From NCBI GenBank assembly GCA_963772165.1, contig CAVYWA010000005.1:496001-560000 (forward strand): 64,000 bases of DNA. The letters run 5' to 3'. The notes beneath the pieces are model-generated. The model had not been told where the DNA came from, did not search any database, and saw only the letters and a list, made by a program, of their open reading frames with translations. Every line of letters begins with the position of its first letter. The stretch's first letter is position 1. The position numbers and the translations under genes are program-made. Shown here piece by piece: positions 34,549-43,518 of the stretch. Source of the stretch: JAGVPT01 sp963772165. GTDB taxonomy: Bacteria > Bacteroidota > Ignavibacteria > UBA10030 > UBA8401.

Positions 34549-36861
34549 ATGATCGGGAGTCTTATCATACGGGTTGCTTTTGGGGCATCGTTGCTTGCGG
34601 TGCTTTTCTATTATTTGGATTTTAGGAAGCATTCCAACAGGCTTTTGCTCTTTGCGCGCAGTGCTTACCGAACAGCAGTTGCGTGCATGATAAGCGCCGC
34701 GGCGCTCTTGATCTACCTGATCATGACGCATCAGTTCAACTATACGTATGTGTGGAATTACAGCTCCACCGATTTGCCGGGGCCCCTTTTGTTTTCGACG
34801 TTCTATGCAGGGCAGGAAGGAAGTTTCTCGCTCTGGGCGTTTTACACGAGCGTAGTCGGCCTTGCGTTGATGTGGTATTCATCGCGCAAAGGCTATGAGT
34901 CTGAATTGATGTTGATTTACTCGTCGATCCTCTCCTTTCTTTTCTTGATGCTGATCCTGAAAAACCCTTTTACGTACATCTGGGATGTTTTCCCCAAAGA
35001 CTTAATTCATGCCGGGCCAATTCCAGCAGGCGTTGTTAATTATGTTTGGCTCGATCAAGCAAAAGGGATCTGGGCGCAATATCCGAACGAAGGGAAAGGA
35101 TTGAACCCGCTCCTCCAAAATTATTGGATGGTGATCCATCCTCAAGTTTTGTTCATCGGGTTCACGTCAATGTCCGTTCCTTTCGCGTACGCAGTGGCAG
35201 GGATGCTGAAACGGGATTACGTAAGTTGGATACGGGTCTCAACGCCATGGACAGTTTTCGGCGCAATGGTGCTCGGCACGGGAGTCGTCATGGGAGGGTT
35301 TTGGGCGTATGAAACACTCGGATGGGGGGGCTACTGGGGTTGGGATCCGGTTGAGAATTCCTCGCTTGTGCCGTGGCTCGTGTGTGTCGCCTCAATTCAC
35401 ACGATGCTTTCACAGCGGAGGAGCGGAAGCTTCATCAAAACAAATTTCGTGCTGAGCATTCTGTGTTTTATCATGGTGCTCTACTCGACCTTCCTGACTC
35501 GAAGCGGAGTGCTTGGCGATACGTCGGTGCATTCATTTGTTGAACCGGGGATGCTGGTCTACTGGATGCTCCTTGCCGGGTTGTTTCTTTTTGCAGCAAT
35601 CGGGTTCGGGCTTTTCTTCGCACGGATGAGAGAAATGCCGAAAGTTCCGGTGGAACACAGCATCTTATCGAGAGAGTTCGCTTTATTCCTCGGTGCGTCG
35701 GCTATAGTTTTTGCAGCAATGTTCATCGTCATCGGCACTTCTTCTCCCATCATCACCGGAATCCTTAAAGGAAAAGTTTCGGCGGTAGACTCGTCCTATT
35801 ACGTAACGACAACTTTACCGCTTGGAGTATTTATTGCCCTCATGGCAGGCATCGGCCAATTGTTATGGTGGAAGAATTCGGACACAGAGTCACTCCTCAA
35901 AAGCCTCCGTTTTCCTGTGCTTCTTGCCGTTATCTTTACCGCCGGGACTTATTTTATCGGCGCCCATCAAGTTGCGATGGTAATTTTTATCTTTGCTTCG
36001 TCGTTCGCACTTTTTACCAATGCGGCTGTTGGGTTGAGAATTTTTAAAGGAAACCCGAAAATGGCGGGAGGCGCGGTCGCGCATATCGGTTTGGCGCTGA
36101 TGTTTCTTGGGTTTGTCGCTTCGGCAAAGTACGATAATAAAGAGACCGTGTCGCTGGAACAGGGGAAGAAAGTAGAGGTGCTGGGGTATTCGATGCGCTA
36201 CGTCGGATACCATCCGATTGAACGAGGGAGGTTTGCGTTTGACGTGGAGGTGGAAAAAGGAGATCAGAAATTCATCGTCGCTCCGGTGATGTTCAACAAC
36301 AAGGAGAACGAAGGATTGATGAGAAATCCCGATATCATCAACCTGATGACGAAAGATTTTTACGTCTCACCGCTCTCTCTGGAAAGCCCCGATTCAAAGA
36401 ACGAACAGGAATTGACGGTCAATAAGGATGAAGTGCAGAAGTTTCAAGACATGTCGATCACCTACCTTGGATATAATTTCTCTACCTCGACGGAAAAAGG
36501 GAACGTCGTCACAGTCTCGCTGGATGTCGTTCGAGGAAATAAGACATTTCATCTTTCGCCCGAGATGCACAACGAAAGAGGGAAGGTGAGTTTCATCCCC
36601 GCAATGCTGCCGAATAGCGACATCGCGTTTGCGATCAAAGGGATGGGCTTGGGAAATGGAGGGAGGGGAAAATCGTCGATTACCATCACGGTCACCACGC
36701 CGTTGGCCGAGGGTCAGCCTTCGAAAAGCGAAACATTGATTGTCGAAGCAAGCATCAAGCCGTTTATTAACCTGGTGTGGGTGGGAACGATTACTCTTGT
36801 TGCAGGATTTTTTATTACGATTCTTCGAAGGGGGAGCGAAGCGAGAAAGAACACAACGTAA
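34549..36861 (+). CDS. ccmF: Cytochrome c heme lyase subunit CcmF
   Basis: A 770-residue polytopic membrane protein that attaches heme to apocytochrome c. The WWD signature is GWGGYWGWDPVENSSLVPWL, and the conserved histidines are in VIHPQVLFIG and SIHTMLS. About 13-15 helices are visible, plus a large periplasmic domain near the C terminus (residues ~540-720) before the last helix LVWVGTITLVAGFFI. It closes the operon: no ccmG, ccmH or ccmI follows on this strand. The 740-amino-acid-plus length is at the upper end of the family. Confidence 0.95.
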   Translation: MIGSLIIRVAFGASLLAVLFYYLDFRKHSNRLLLFARSAYRTAVACMISAAALLIYLIMTHQFNYTYVWNYSSTDLPGPLLFSTFYAGQEGSFSLWAFYTSVVGLALMWYSSRKGYESELMLIYSSILSFLFLMLILKNPFTYIWDVFPKDLIHAGPIPAGVVNYVWLDQAKGIWAQYPNEGKGLNPLLQNYWMVIHPQVLFIGFTSMSVPFAYAVAGMLKRDYVSWIRVSTPWTVFGAMVLGTGVVMGGFWAYETLGWGGYWGWDPVENSSLVPWLVCVASIHTMLSQRRSGSFIKTNFVLSILCFIMVLYSTFLTRSGVLGDTSVHSFVEPGMLVYWMLLAGLFLFAAIGFGLFFARMREMPKVPVEHSILSREFALFLGASAIVFAAMFIVIGTSSPIITGILKGKVSAVDSSYYVTTTLPLGVFIALMAGIGQLLWWKNSDTESLLKSLRFPVLLAVIFTAGTYFIGAHQVAMVIFIFASSFALFTNAAVGLRIFKGNPKMAGGAVAHIGLALMFLGFVASAKYDNKETVSLEQGKKVEVLGYSMRYVGYHPIERGRFAFDVEVEKGDQKFIVAPVMFNNKENEGLMRNPDIINLMTKDFYVSPLSLESPDSKNEQELTVNKDEVQKFQDMSITYLGYNFSTSTEKGNVVTVSLDVVRGNKTFHLSPEMHNERGKVSFIPAMLPNSDIAFAIKGMGLGNGGRGKSSITITVTTPLAEGQPSKSETLIVEASIKPFINLVWVGTITLVAGFFITILRRGSEARKNTT

Positions 36862-36867
36862 GGGGAA

Positions 36868-37222
36868 TTATTTACAACACTCCGCCAAATTTTCGTATGC
36901 CGTCGAGTCTCTTTTTACCCTGTCCGCGTCATACCCCGCCTGGCTGATCGCTAATTCAATTTTGCCGACGTCCAATTTTGCTGGAATAAATTTCACTGTG
37001 GCATTTTTCGCGGCAAGATCCACTTCAGCGCTTTCGATCCCGTCAACCGAAGCAAGAGCGTCTTTGATCGTTCGAACACAGGTTTTGCATTTCAACGTAG
37101 GAAGTTGAATCGTTGCAACGTTGATGCTGGTATGAAGCGACAGAATTTTTTTCTCCGGTGGACTTTCCGCAGCCGGGCATCAATACTATAACTAATCCAA
37201 TTCCTAAGACCAAATTTCTCAT
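36868..37222 (-). pseudogene. Heavy-metal-associated (HMA) domain lipoprotein, frameshifted
   Basis: The downstream part (37095-36868) encodes an HMA domain with metal-site LKCKTCVRTIKDAL, Asp/Val-rich strands and a terminal AECCK. The upstream part in another frame begins at ATG 37222 behind GAGGAT and encodes a lipoprotein signal, MRNLVLGIGLVIVLMPGC, with lipobox MPGC. Removing one A from the run of seven A (T run at 37146-37152 on the plus strand) fuses them into one continuous frame reading GEKILSLHTSINVATIQLPT, which supplies the missing first HMA strand. It is therefore a single copper-binding lipoprotein gene with a one-base frameshift, or a sequencing error. It lies at the end of the cus cluster. 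Confidence 0.8.
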
Positions 37223-37256
37223 CATATCCTCGGCTTCCAATCTTCAAATTGCATCT

Positions 37257-37355
37257 CGTCCCCAATCAGAGATTGGGAACGCAACGGTGTGAAGCTCCGC
37301 TTCACCTACAGGAACGGAAATAGACCCTCGTTCCCAACGAAAGGTTGGGAACGAG
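37257..37355. repeat. REP-like palindromic element between two direct repeats
   Basis: Three hairpins stand in a row: 37257-37267 with 37271-37281 (CCCCAATC/GATTGGG, one mismatch further out), GTGAAGC-TCC-GCTTCAC at 37289-37305, and CTCGTTCCCAAC-GAAAG-GTTGGGAACGAG at 37327-37355 (12 perfect pairs). The outer hairpins share the core TTGGGAACG. A 30-base direct repeat beginning CTCATCATATCCTC, with two mismatches, flanks the element (37218-37247 and 37387-37416). Confidence 0.7.
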
Positions 37356-37390
37356 AAGGAAAGTATCAAGATCACCAACCCAATTCCTCA

Positions 37391-38071
37391 TCATATCCTC
37401 AACTTCCAATCTTCAACAATTTTTTGACTGATTCGAATCTCTCCCGCTACAATCTCGCTCGGGATTGGGTCCGGCGGATATTTTTGGCACGTCCCGCTGA
37501 TCCCTTCAAGATTTGTAAAATTCCATCGTGTTCCGCAATTGTCGCAAACCAATTCCTGCGATTCGGTGTGGAAACTTTTCGAATTGCACGGGTCGCACAT
37601 TGCAATCGAGGTAACAAGTTTCCCTTGCGGATTGATGTATGCCATTAAAGCCACTGTCTTTGTCTTCCCTTCATACGTGAATCCGACCATCTTCTTTTCC
37701 ATGACATCCGAGAGAGAAATTATTATGAAGCCGTTTTCAGTCCTCGATGAAATCGGGGTCATGGTTAATTTGACACCGTCATAATTTTGTGGATCTGATA
37801 CTGTGGGCTGATTCTTGATGACTGGATGGTCGCCTCCGGGAAGACTTTTGACGAACACGATCGCCATGCCAACGCATAAGAACAGCGCAAGAGCTGTATA
37901 AACAGCTTTCGCTTTCGCGGTCATCGTTTTCTTCCCTCCAACATAAGCAGCCGAAGGAAGTGCATCTTTTAACGAAATTGGCGGAGCGTGATGTGCTATG
38001 ACTTTTGTTCCGCAATTGGGACAAAAAAGGACATCACTCTTTAATTCGTTTCCACATGTAGTGCATTTCAT
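37391..38071 (-). CDS. DUF2318 domain protein with N-terminal zinc ribbon
   Basis: A 226-residue membrane protein. The N terminus has a zinc-ribbon (MKCTTCGNELKSDVLFCPNCG). A single helix follows (AVYTALALFLCVGMAIVFV), then an extracytoplasmic DUF2318 domain with AMCDPCNSKSFHTESQELVC and CDNCGTRWNFTNLEGISGTC. DUF2318 proteins occur with iron or copper transport systems. Here the gene is in the cus cluster, 25 bases after a Cys-rich exported peptide, so a metal-related role in the envelope is likely. The start ATG 38071 coincides with the first zinc-ribbon cysteine pair. Confidence 0.85.
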   Translation of the reverse strand: MKCTTCGNELKSDVLFCPNCGTKVIAHHAPPISLKDALPSAAYVGGKKTMTAKAKAVYTALALFLCVGMAIVFVKSLPGGDHPVIKNQPTVSDPQNYDGVKLTMTPISSRTENGFIIISLSDVMEKKMVGFTYEGKTKTVALMAYINPQGKLVTSIAMCDPCNSKSFHTESQELVCDNCGTRWNFTNLEGISGTCQKYPPDPIPSEIVAGEIRISQKIVEDWKLRI

Positions 38072-38096
38072 GCTGAGAATTTAGGTCTAGTAGTTT

Positions 38097-38321
38097 TTAT
38101 TTTGCCTCAGATTCTTTTTTGCCTGTCTCTTTTTTAGAGTTCATTTTGCTGCAATCATTTTTTTTATCACCGTTTGTGCTCTTCATGTCGCAGCAGCAAC
38201 AACTCTTGTCCCGATGTTTGTGCGTCGTTGCTTTTTTGTCGGAGGCAAGCGGCGACGCAGCTACGGGGGCAGCGGCCGCCGTAAAGAACAAAACGATCAA
38301 AAATGCGATGTACTTTTTCAT
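38097..38321 (-). CDS. Small exported Cys/Lys-rich protein
   Basis: A 74-residue product with a clean signal peptide (MKKYIAFLIVLFFTAAAAPVAA). The mature part is very hydrophilic and rich in Lys, with a compact cluster HKHRDKSCCCCDMKSTNG and a further Cys/Met pair (DCSKMNS). The clustered Cys, His and Met suggest binding of a soft metal such as Cu(I), in line with the neighbouring cus genes; this is inference. AAGGATCCT precedes the ATG. No family was recognised. Confidence 0.75.
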   Translation of the reverse strand: MKKYIAFLIVLFFTAAAAPVAASPLASDKKATTHKHRDKSCCCCDMKSTNGDKKNDCSKMNSKKETGKKESEAK

Positions 38322-38654
38322 AGGATCCTTTGAGTTAGCGTTTAATTGAATTCAATATGCCATAATATAGAACACAACGTCATGAAGCAAGTGTAAGTTC
38401 CATCCGGTGCCGGCTCAATTTTTCATTCCCACGGAAGCGGGTCGAAGACTCGTCAACGACCCTTCGGGTCGATAGACCCGTAGGGACTCGTTGAGAATCC
38501 AAATCTTCATTTTTACCGCGCAATGTATGCCCACTGGAGTTTATCCCGTGGTTGACACGGGACGGGCATGACATTTTTCCAAATTGAGCCATTACTTTCC
38601 ATCTAATATACTTATTTGCAGTATTTGTTGGATACCCATAGTGATTCGCCCGTT
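38322..38654. other. Non-coding gap with palindromes, between cusA and the Cys-rich peptide gene
   Basis: No convincing gene. The segment has small hairpins: GACCC-TTC-GGGTC at 38458-38470, overlapping GGGTC-GATA-GACCC at 38466-38479; and TCCCGTG-GTTGA-CACGGGA at 38544-38562 nested in ATGCCC/GGGCAT (38527-38532 with 38564-38569). They may be a degraded REP-like repeat or act as a processing/terminator signal inside the cus transcript. Confidence 0.55.
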
Positions 38655-41600
38655 TTAATCCTCCAATATATTTCCTGTCATTCTTGCCTCTTTTTTTAGC
38701 TTCCAGGATTTCCATAAAAAGTATATGACCGGATAGATCGCAAGCTCCATGAGCACCGAGGTGACGACCCCGCCAACCATCGGCGCAGCGATTCGCTTCA
38801 TCACGTCGGTGCCGGTCCCATTGCTCCACATGATCGGAAGAAGCCCGGCGATGATGACAGAAGCCGTCATTATTTTTGGTCTGACTCGTTTGACCGCTCC
38901 ATGATGGATGGCATGTTTTAGGTCCTGCAGTCCGCGCATCGTTCCCTTTTTGGTCCATTCATCAAACGCCTGGTCGAGATACAAAAGCATGACGACGCCG
39001 GTTTCAGCATCCAATCCGGCAAGCGCTATAATTCCGACCCACACAGCGATGCTGAGATTGTATCCTAAAAAAAACAGAAACCAAAAGGCGCCTACAAGTG
39101 AGAAAGGGACAGCAAGAAAGACAATCGCGACTTTCACGAATGACCTGGTGTTTAAATATATGATGATAACGATGATGAACAACGTTAAGGGGATAACGAG
39201 CATTAAACGCTGCTGCGCCCTCTCCATATATTCATATTCACCACTCCAAACGATGTTGTAGCCGGTCGGGACATTAATTTTTTCTGCCAAAATTTTTTGA
39301 GCATTCTTCACGTAGCCGCCAACATCTACACCTTTGATATCGATATAGACCCATGCATTAGGGCGGGAATTTTCACTCCTTATTACCATCGGACCTTTAC
39401 GGGTACTAATTGTTGCCAGCTGACCGATAGGGATTTGTTCACCCCCCGGAGCAGCTATAAGGATGCGATTAAGGACTTCAATATTATCTCGTAGCTCACG
39501 GCTGTATCGGAGGTTGACAGGGTAGCGTTCAAGTCCTTCAACTGTATTTGTGATGCTCATACCTCCCATAGCGGTTTGAATCACGTTTTCGACGTCGCCA
39601 ACAGAGAGTCCATAGCGCGCGGCTTCTTTGCGATTGATATCGAAATCGAGATAATTGCCGCCGACAGTTCGTTCTGCAAAAGCGCTTAATGTCCCGGGCA
39701 CTCCCCGCATCACGGTTTCGATATCCTCGCCCAACTTCTCCAGGACGGCAAGGTCCGGGCCGGAGATTTTAATTCCCACAGGGGTCTTAATCCCGGTGCT
39801 CAGCATGTCCGTCCGTGTCTTGATCGGCATCGTCCATGCATTTGTAACTCCAGGGAATTTGATCGAACGGTCCATCTCATCGATAAGCTTCTGGATATCC
39901 ATCCCCGCACGCCATTCGGATTGCGGCTTAAGAGTGATGATCGTCTCGATCATGTCGAGCCCTGCCGGATCGGTTGCCGTTTCGGCTCTTCCAATTTTTC
40001 CAAAGACATTTTGCACTTCTGGGAATTGACGAAGGATCTTGTCGGTCTGCTGCAATAATTCCTTTGCTTTGGTGATTGAGATGCCGGGCATAGTTGTCGG
40101 CATATAGAGTATATCCCCCTCGTTGAGGGGCGGCATGAATTCCGACCCAATGCGATTGAACGGAATTATCGTGATGCAAATCATGAAGATGGCAGATGCG
40201 ATGATCCATTGATTGAAGCGTAAAACAAAATCGACAACGGGAGAATAAATTCGAATAAGAAATCGATTGATCGGGTTTCGTTCTTCGGGAATAATTTTTC
40301 CGCGGATCCAATATCCCATAAGAATTGGAACTATGGTGATTGAAAGGATCGCCGCCGCGGCCATCGAATACGTTTTCGTGAACGCCAGCGGGCGAAACAA
40401 TCTCCCTTCCTGGTTCTCCAGCGTGAAAACAGGAATGAATGAAACCGTTATGACGAGGAGGGAATAAAAAAGTGCCGGGCCGACTTCCTTCGAGGCATCC
40501 GTGATGATCTGCCAATGGTCCCGCCGTTGTTCCGGGGGTTTTTCATTTTCCCGTTCAATGTGCTTGTGCGCGTTTTCTATCATGATAATCGCAGCGTCTA
40601 CCATGGCGCCGATTGCGATGGCTATTCCGCCGAGCGACATGATGTTGGCGTTGATGCCCTGCCACTTCATGACGATGAACGAAATTAGAATTGCAGTCGG
40701 AAGGGTGAAGATTGCAACAAACGCGCTCCGGGCATGCAGGAGGAAAATAATGCAGACGATTGCCACGATGATGATTTCTTCGATAAGCTTTCCCTTCAAC
40801 GTATCAAGAGCGCGTTCGATCAGTCCGGAACGGTCGTATGCTGTTGTTATCTTGACATCGTCCGGCAACCCCTGCTTCAGTTCATCGAGTTTCTTCTTTA
40901 CGTTGTCAATCACCTGCAAAGCATTCTCGCCGTACCGCATGACGATGATTCCTCCTACAACTTCGCCCTGCCCGTTGCTTTCAACCAGCCCCCTCCGCAT
41001 CAGCGGGCCGATGGTGACATCGGCAATATCTTGGACATACACAGGGGTTCCGCTTTTCTTGTCCACCATGACAGGGATATTTTTTATATCGTCCAATGAT
41101 TTTATATATCCCAAACCTCTGACCATAAATTCCGTTTCACCCATTTCAATGACCTCCCCGCCCACGTCATTGTTCGAAGCGCTTATGGCCATCTCGACCA
41201 TTTTGAGAGGAATGTTATAGGCGGACAGCTTTACCGGGTCAACGGTCACTTGATATTCTTTTACAAAGCCTCCAACGCTGGCAACTTCGGCTACGCCCGT
41301 GACAGAAGAGAGCTCGTATTTTAAGTACCAATCCTGGCATGAACGCAGTTCTTGCAGTGAGTGCTTATCCGACGAGAGCGTGTATTCAAACACCCAGCCG
41401 ACACCCGTTGCATCGGGACCGAGTGTGGGAACAACATCCTTCGGAAGCCGTTTCTGGGCATAATTCAAATATTCAAGGACGCGGCTTCGCGCCCAGTAAA
41501 TGTCTGTCCCATCCTCAAAAATTACATAGACGAGAGAGTAGCCAAAAAAAGAATACCCCCGAACAACTTTAGCGCCGGGGACGGAGACCATCGCCGTCGT

Positions 41601-41807
41601 GAGGGGATACGTTACCTGGTCTTCCACGATTCTCGGGGACTGTCCTTCATAATCGCTATAGATGATAACCTGCACATCGCTCAAATCCGGGATTGCGTCG
41701 ACCGGGATATGCATCATTGAATAAATTCCCCAACCGGCCAGGAAAACGACGGCGAGGATGACTATGAACTTGTTGCGAATCGATGCTTCAATAATCTTCT
41801 GTAACAT
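38655..41807 (-). CDS. cusA: Copper/silver efflux RND pump CusA (HME family)
   Basis: A 1050-residue proton-driven RND pump of the heavy-metal-efflux family with 12 helices and two large periplasmic loops. The three methionines that bind Cu(I)/Ag(I) in CusA appear conserved in ILYMPTTMPG, NAWTMPIKTRTDML and TAMGGMSITNTVEG. The helix-4 proton-relay motif is GGIAIAIGAMVDAAIIMIEN, as in Cu/Ag-type pumps. The first residues MLQKIIEASIRNKFIV are typical. It is third in the cusC-cusB-cusA order, 300 bases after cusB, the gap being filled by an inverted-repeat element. Confidence 0.95.
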   Translation of the reverse strand: MLQKIIEASIRNKFIVILAVVFLAGWGIYSMMHIPVDAIPDLSDVQVIIYSDYEGQSPRIVEDQVTYPLTTAMVSVPGAKVVRGYSFFGYSLVYVIFEDGTDIYWARSRVLEYLNYAQKRLPKDVVPTLGPDATGVGWVFEYTLSSDKHSLQELRSCQDWYLKYELSSVTGVAEVASVGGFVKEYQVTVDPVKLSAYNIPLKMVEMAISASNNDVGGEVIEMGETEFMVRGLGYIKSLDDIKNIPVMVDKKSGTPVYVQDIADVTIGPLMRRGLVESNGQGEVVGGIIVMRYGENALQVIDNVKKKLDELKQGLPDDVKITTAYDRSGLIERALDTLKGKLIEEIIIVAIVCIIFLLHARSAFVAIFTLPTAILISFIVMKWQGINANIMSLGGIAIAIGAMVDAAIIMIENAHKHIERENEKPPEQRRDHWQIITDASKEVGPALFYSLLVITVSFIPVFTLENQEGRLFRPLAFTKTYSMAAAAILSITIVPILMGYWIRGKIIPEERNPINRFLIRIYSPVVDFVLRFNQWIIASAIFMICITIIPFNRIGSEFMPPLNEGDILYMPTTMPGISITKAKELLQQTDKILRQFPEVQNVFGKIGRAETATDPAGLDMIETIITLKPQSEWRAGMDIQKLIDEMDRSIKFPGVTNAWTMPIKTRTDMLSTGIKTPVGIKISGPDLAVLEKLGEDIETVMRGVPGTLSAFAERTVGGNYLDFDINRKEAARYGLSVGDVENVIQTAMGGMSITNTVEGLERYPVNLRYSRELRDNIEVLNRILIAAPGGEQIPIGQLATISTRKGPMVIRSENSRPNAWVYIDIKGVDVGGYVKNAQKILAEKINVPTGYNIVWSGEYEYMERAQQRLMLVIPLTLFIIVIIIYLNTRSFVKVAIVFLAVPFSLVGAFWFLFFLGYNLSIAVWVGIIALAGLDAETGVVMLLYLDQAFDEWTKKGTMRGLQDLKHAIHHGAVKRVRPKIMTASVIIAGLLPIMWSNGTGTDVMKRIAAPMVGGVVTSVLMELAIYPVIYFLWKSWKLKKEARMTGNILED

Positions 41808-41846
41808 TTTTTGATCCTTTGTTCATTTGATTCCGCCTCTTGACGG

Positions 41847-42004
41847 TGGGCTAATGAGAATAAAAGGTCATTGCGATCCCGCTCGAAGAGCGGGAGAAGC
41901 AATCCCTCTGTTCAATATGGAGATTGTCCCGCTGTACGGGATGCCGTACCGCGGCACTTCGTCGCTTCGCTCCTTGCAATGACTTTATTCTTTAAAGTAG
42001 CCCA
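41847..42004. repeat. Inverted-repeat element (REP/MITE-like) between cusB and cusA
   Basis: The ends form an imperfect inverted repeat: TGGGCTA, GAATAAA and GTCATTGC on the left are mirrored by GCAATGAC, TTTATTC and TAGCCCA on the right. Inner palindromes include CCCGCTCGAAGAGCGGG and GTCCCGCTGTACGGGAT. The inner end sequence GTCATTGC/GCAATGAC is shared with the element at 59905-59977. The whole would form a long hairpin in the cus transcript. Confidence 0.7.
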
Positions 42005-42107
42005 CTATACTTGCCTCTTGGTCTTGCGCTAACTCATACGATGCGTTATTATCAAGACTCGCTTCAGGAGTTTTCATCTTTTATGTTACCGACGTTTCAT
42101 GCTCCGC

Positions 42108-43496
42108 TTACATTGCGGTGTTCGAGCTATCATTTCCCGCGTGGCCGAGCATAGAATGTATTGCCGCTTTAAGATTGCTCTCGGAGTCTATAAGGAATTG
42201 CGACGACGTAACAACGTGTTCACCCTCGTTGAGGCCTTGAAGAATTTCGACGTAACCGTTTGCTTCAATTCCCAGGTTTACATCGCGTGGAGCGAAATAA
42301 CCGCCGCCGAGGGCAACGATGAGAATATTTCGCTCGCCCGAACGAATGATTGCCCGATCCGGTACCGTCACACTTTTGAATTTCATCGGAGAAAACAGGT
42401 TGATCGTTGCGTACATCTCGGGTTTGAACTCGGCGCCGGCGAAGTTGCGAACTTTGATCCGTATCGTTGCCGTTTTCGTCTCCATATTAAAATATGGATA
42501 AATGTAATCTACGGTCCCTGTGAACTTTTTGCCTGGAATATAGGAGATGTCGATGTCTGCTTTTTGGCCTATCTTCACCCACGGCAATTCATATTGATAA
42601 ATGTTGGCGAGAATCCATACGGAAGAAACGTCGGCAATTTTATAGAGTGTCATTCCCGACATTACGTTTTGACCCTGGAGCACCATTTTATCAGTGACAA
42701 TCCCATCGACGGGAGAGACAATCGTCATGGTCTTTTTAGGTATTCCCCTTTCAACAAGCGCGTTGATTTCACTTTCTGGAATGTCCCAATAGAGAAGCCG
42801 CTGCCTCGAACTTTGGACAAGTTCGTCGGCTTCTTTTCGCACCTCTTCGATGCTGCTGTTTTGCAGTTGTTGTTGATAATGAATCGCCTGTAGATATTCC
42901 TGCTGTGTAGCAACAAGCTCAGGGCTGTAGAGGTCCATCAACACTTGACCTTTGCGGACTGTTTGTCCGGTGTAATCAACATAGAGGCGTTCAACGTAAC
43001 CCATCACCTTCGTTGAGATTGAATAGATTTTTGTTTCATCATAATCAATTTTGCCCGTGGCACGTATTGTCTTGGTGAGATTTCTTGCTTGTGCCCTTTC
43101 AGTGGTCACTCCCATATTTTGAATCGTTACGGGGTCGATATGAATAGCGCTTGAATCATATTCACCTTCATACACCGGCACAAGTTCCATTCCGCAATCG
43201 GGTGCTTTCCCCGGTTTATCGGATGTGTACCACGGATGCATCGGGTCTTTGTAATACGCGATTTTTTTTTGAGTGGGTTGTGCAGATCCCTGTGCGTAAA
43301 CAGGAACGAAGTCCATTCCGTCGTCGGCTTTCTTTGGCGTGGGGGAAGTGAGCTGCGGATTCATCGGGTCCCGGTAGTAAAGGATCTTCCGCTCATGTGA
43401 CGTTTCATTCTCAGCAGGGGAATGGAAGACGAGCCATCCGGCTCCCAGTCCCAAGAAAATGCTCGCGACTGCCGTAATAATAATGCTCTTCATCAT
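42108..43496 (-). CDS. cusB: Copper/silver efflux periplasmic adaptor CusB with two heavy-metal-binding domains
   Basis: Membrane-fusion protein linking CusA to the outer-membrane channel (462 residues). After the N-terminal anchor (IIITAVASIFLGLGAGWLVF) come two tandem HMBD-type domains: YYRDPMNPQLTSPTPKKADD, which lacks Cys, and YYKDPMHPWYTSDKPGKAPD followed by CGMELVPVY. The barrel-sandwich, lipoyl-like and alpha-hairpin parts follow (IRATGKIDYDETKIYSIST, GKVLMDLYSPELVATQQEYL-type helix). AAGGAG precedes ATGATG. The coding end is 300 bases before cusA. Confidence 0.92.
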   Translation of the reverse strand: MMKSIIITAVASIFLGLGAGWLVFHSPAENETSHERKILYYRDPMNPQLTSPTPKKADDGMDFVPVYAQGSAQPTQKKIAYYKDPMHPWYTSDKPGKAPDCGMELVPVYEGEYDSSAIHIDPVTIQNMGVTTERAQARNLTKTIRATGKIDYDETKIYSISTKVMGYVERLYVDYTGQTVRKGQVLMDLYSPELVATQQEYLQAIHYQQQLQNSSIEEVRKEADELVQSSRQRLLYWDIPESEINALVERGIPKKTMTIVSPVDGIVTDKMVLQGQNVMSGMTLYKIADVSSVWILANIYQYELPWVKIGQKADIDISYIPGKKFTGTVDYIYPYFNMETKTATIRIKVRNFAGAEFKPEMYATINLFSPMKFKSVTVPDRAIIRSGERNILIVALGGGYFAPRDVNLGIEANGYVEILQGLNEGEHVVTSSQFLIDSESNLKAAIHSMLGHAGNDSSNTAM

Positions 43497-43518
43497 TTCG
43501 AACTCCTTGTCGATAAGG

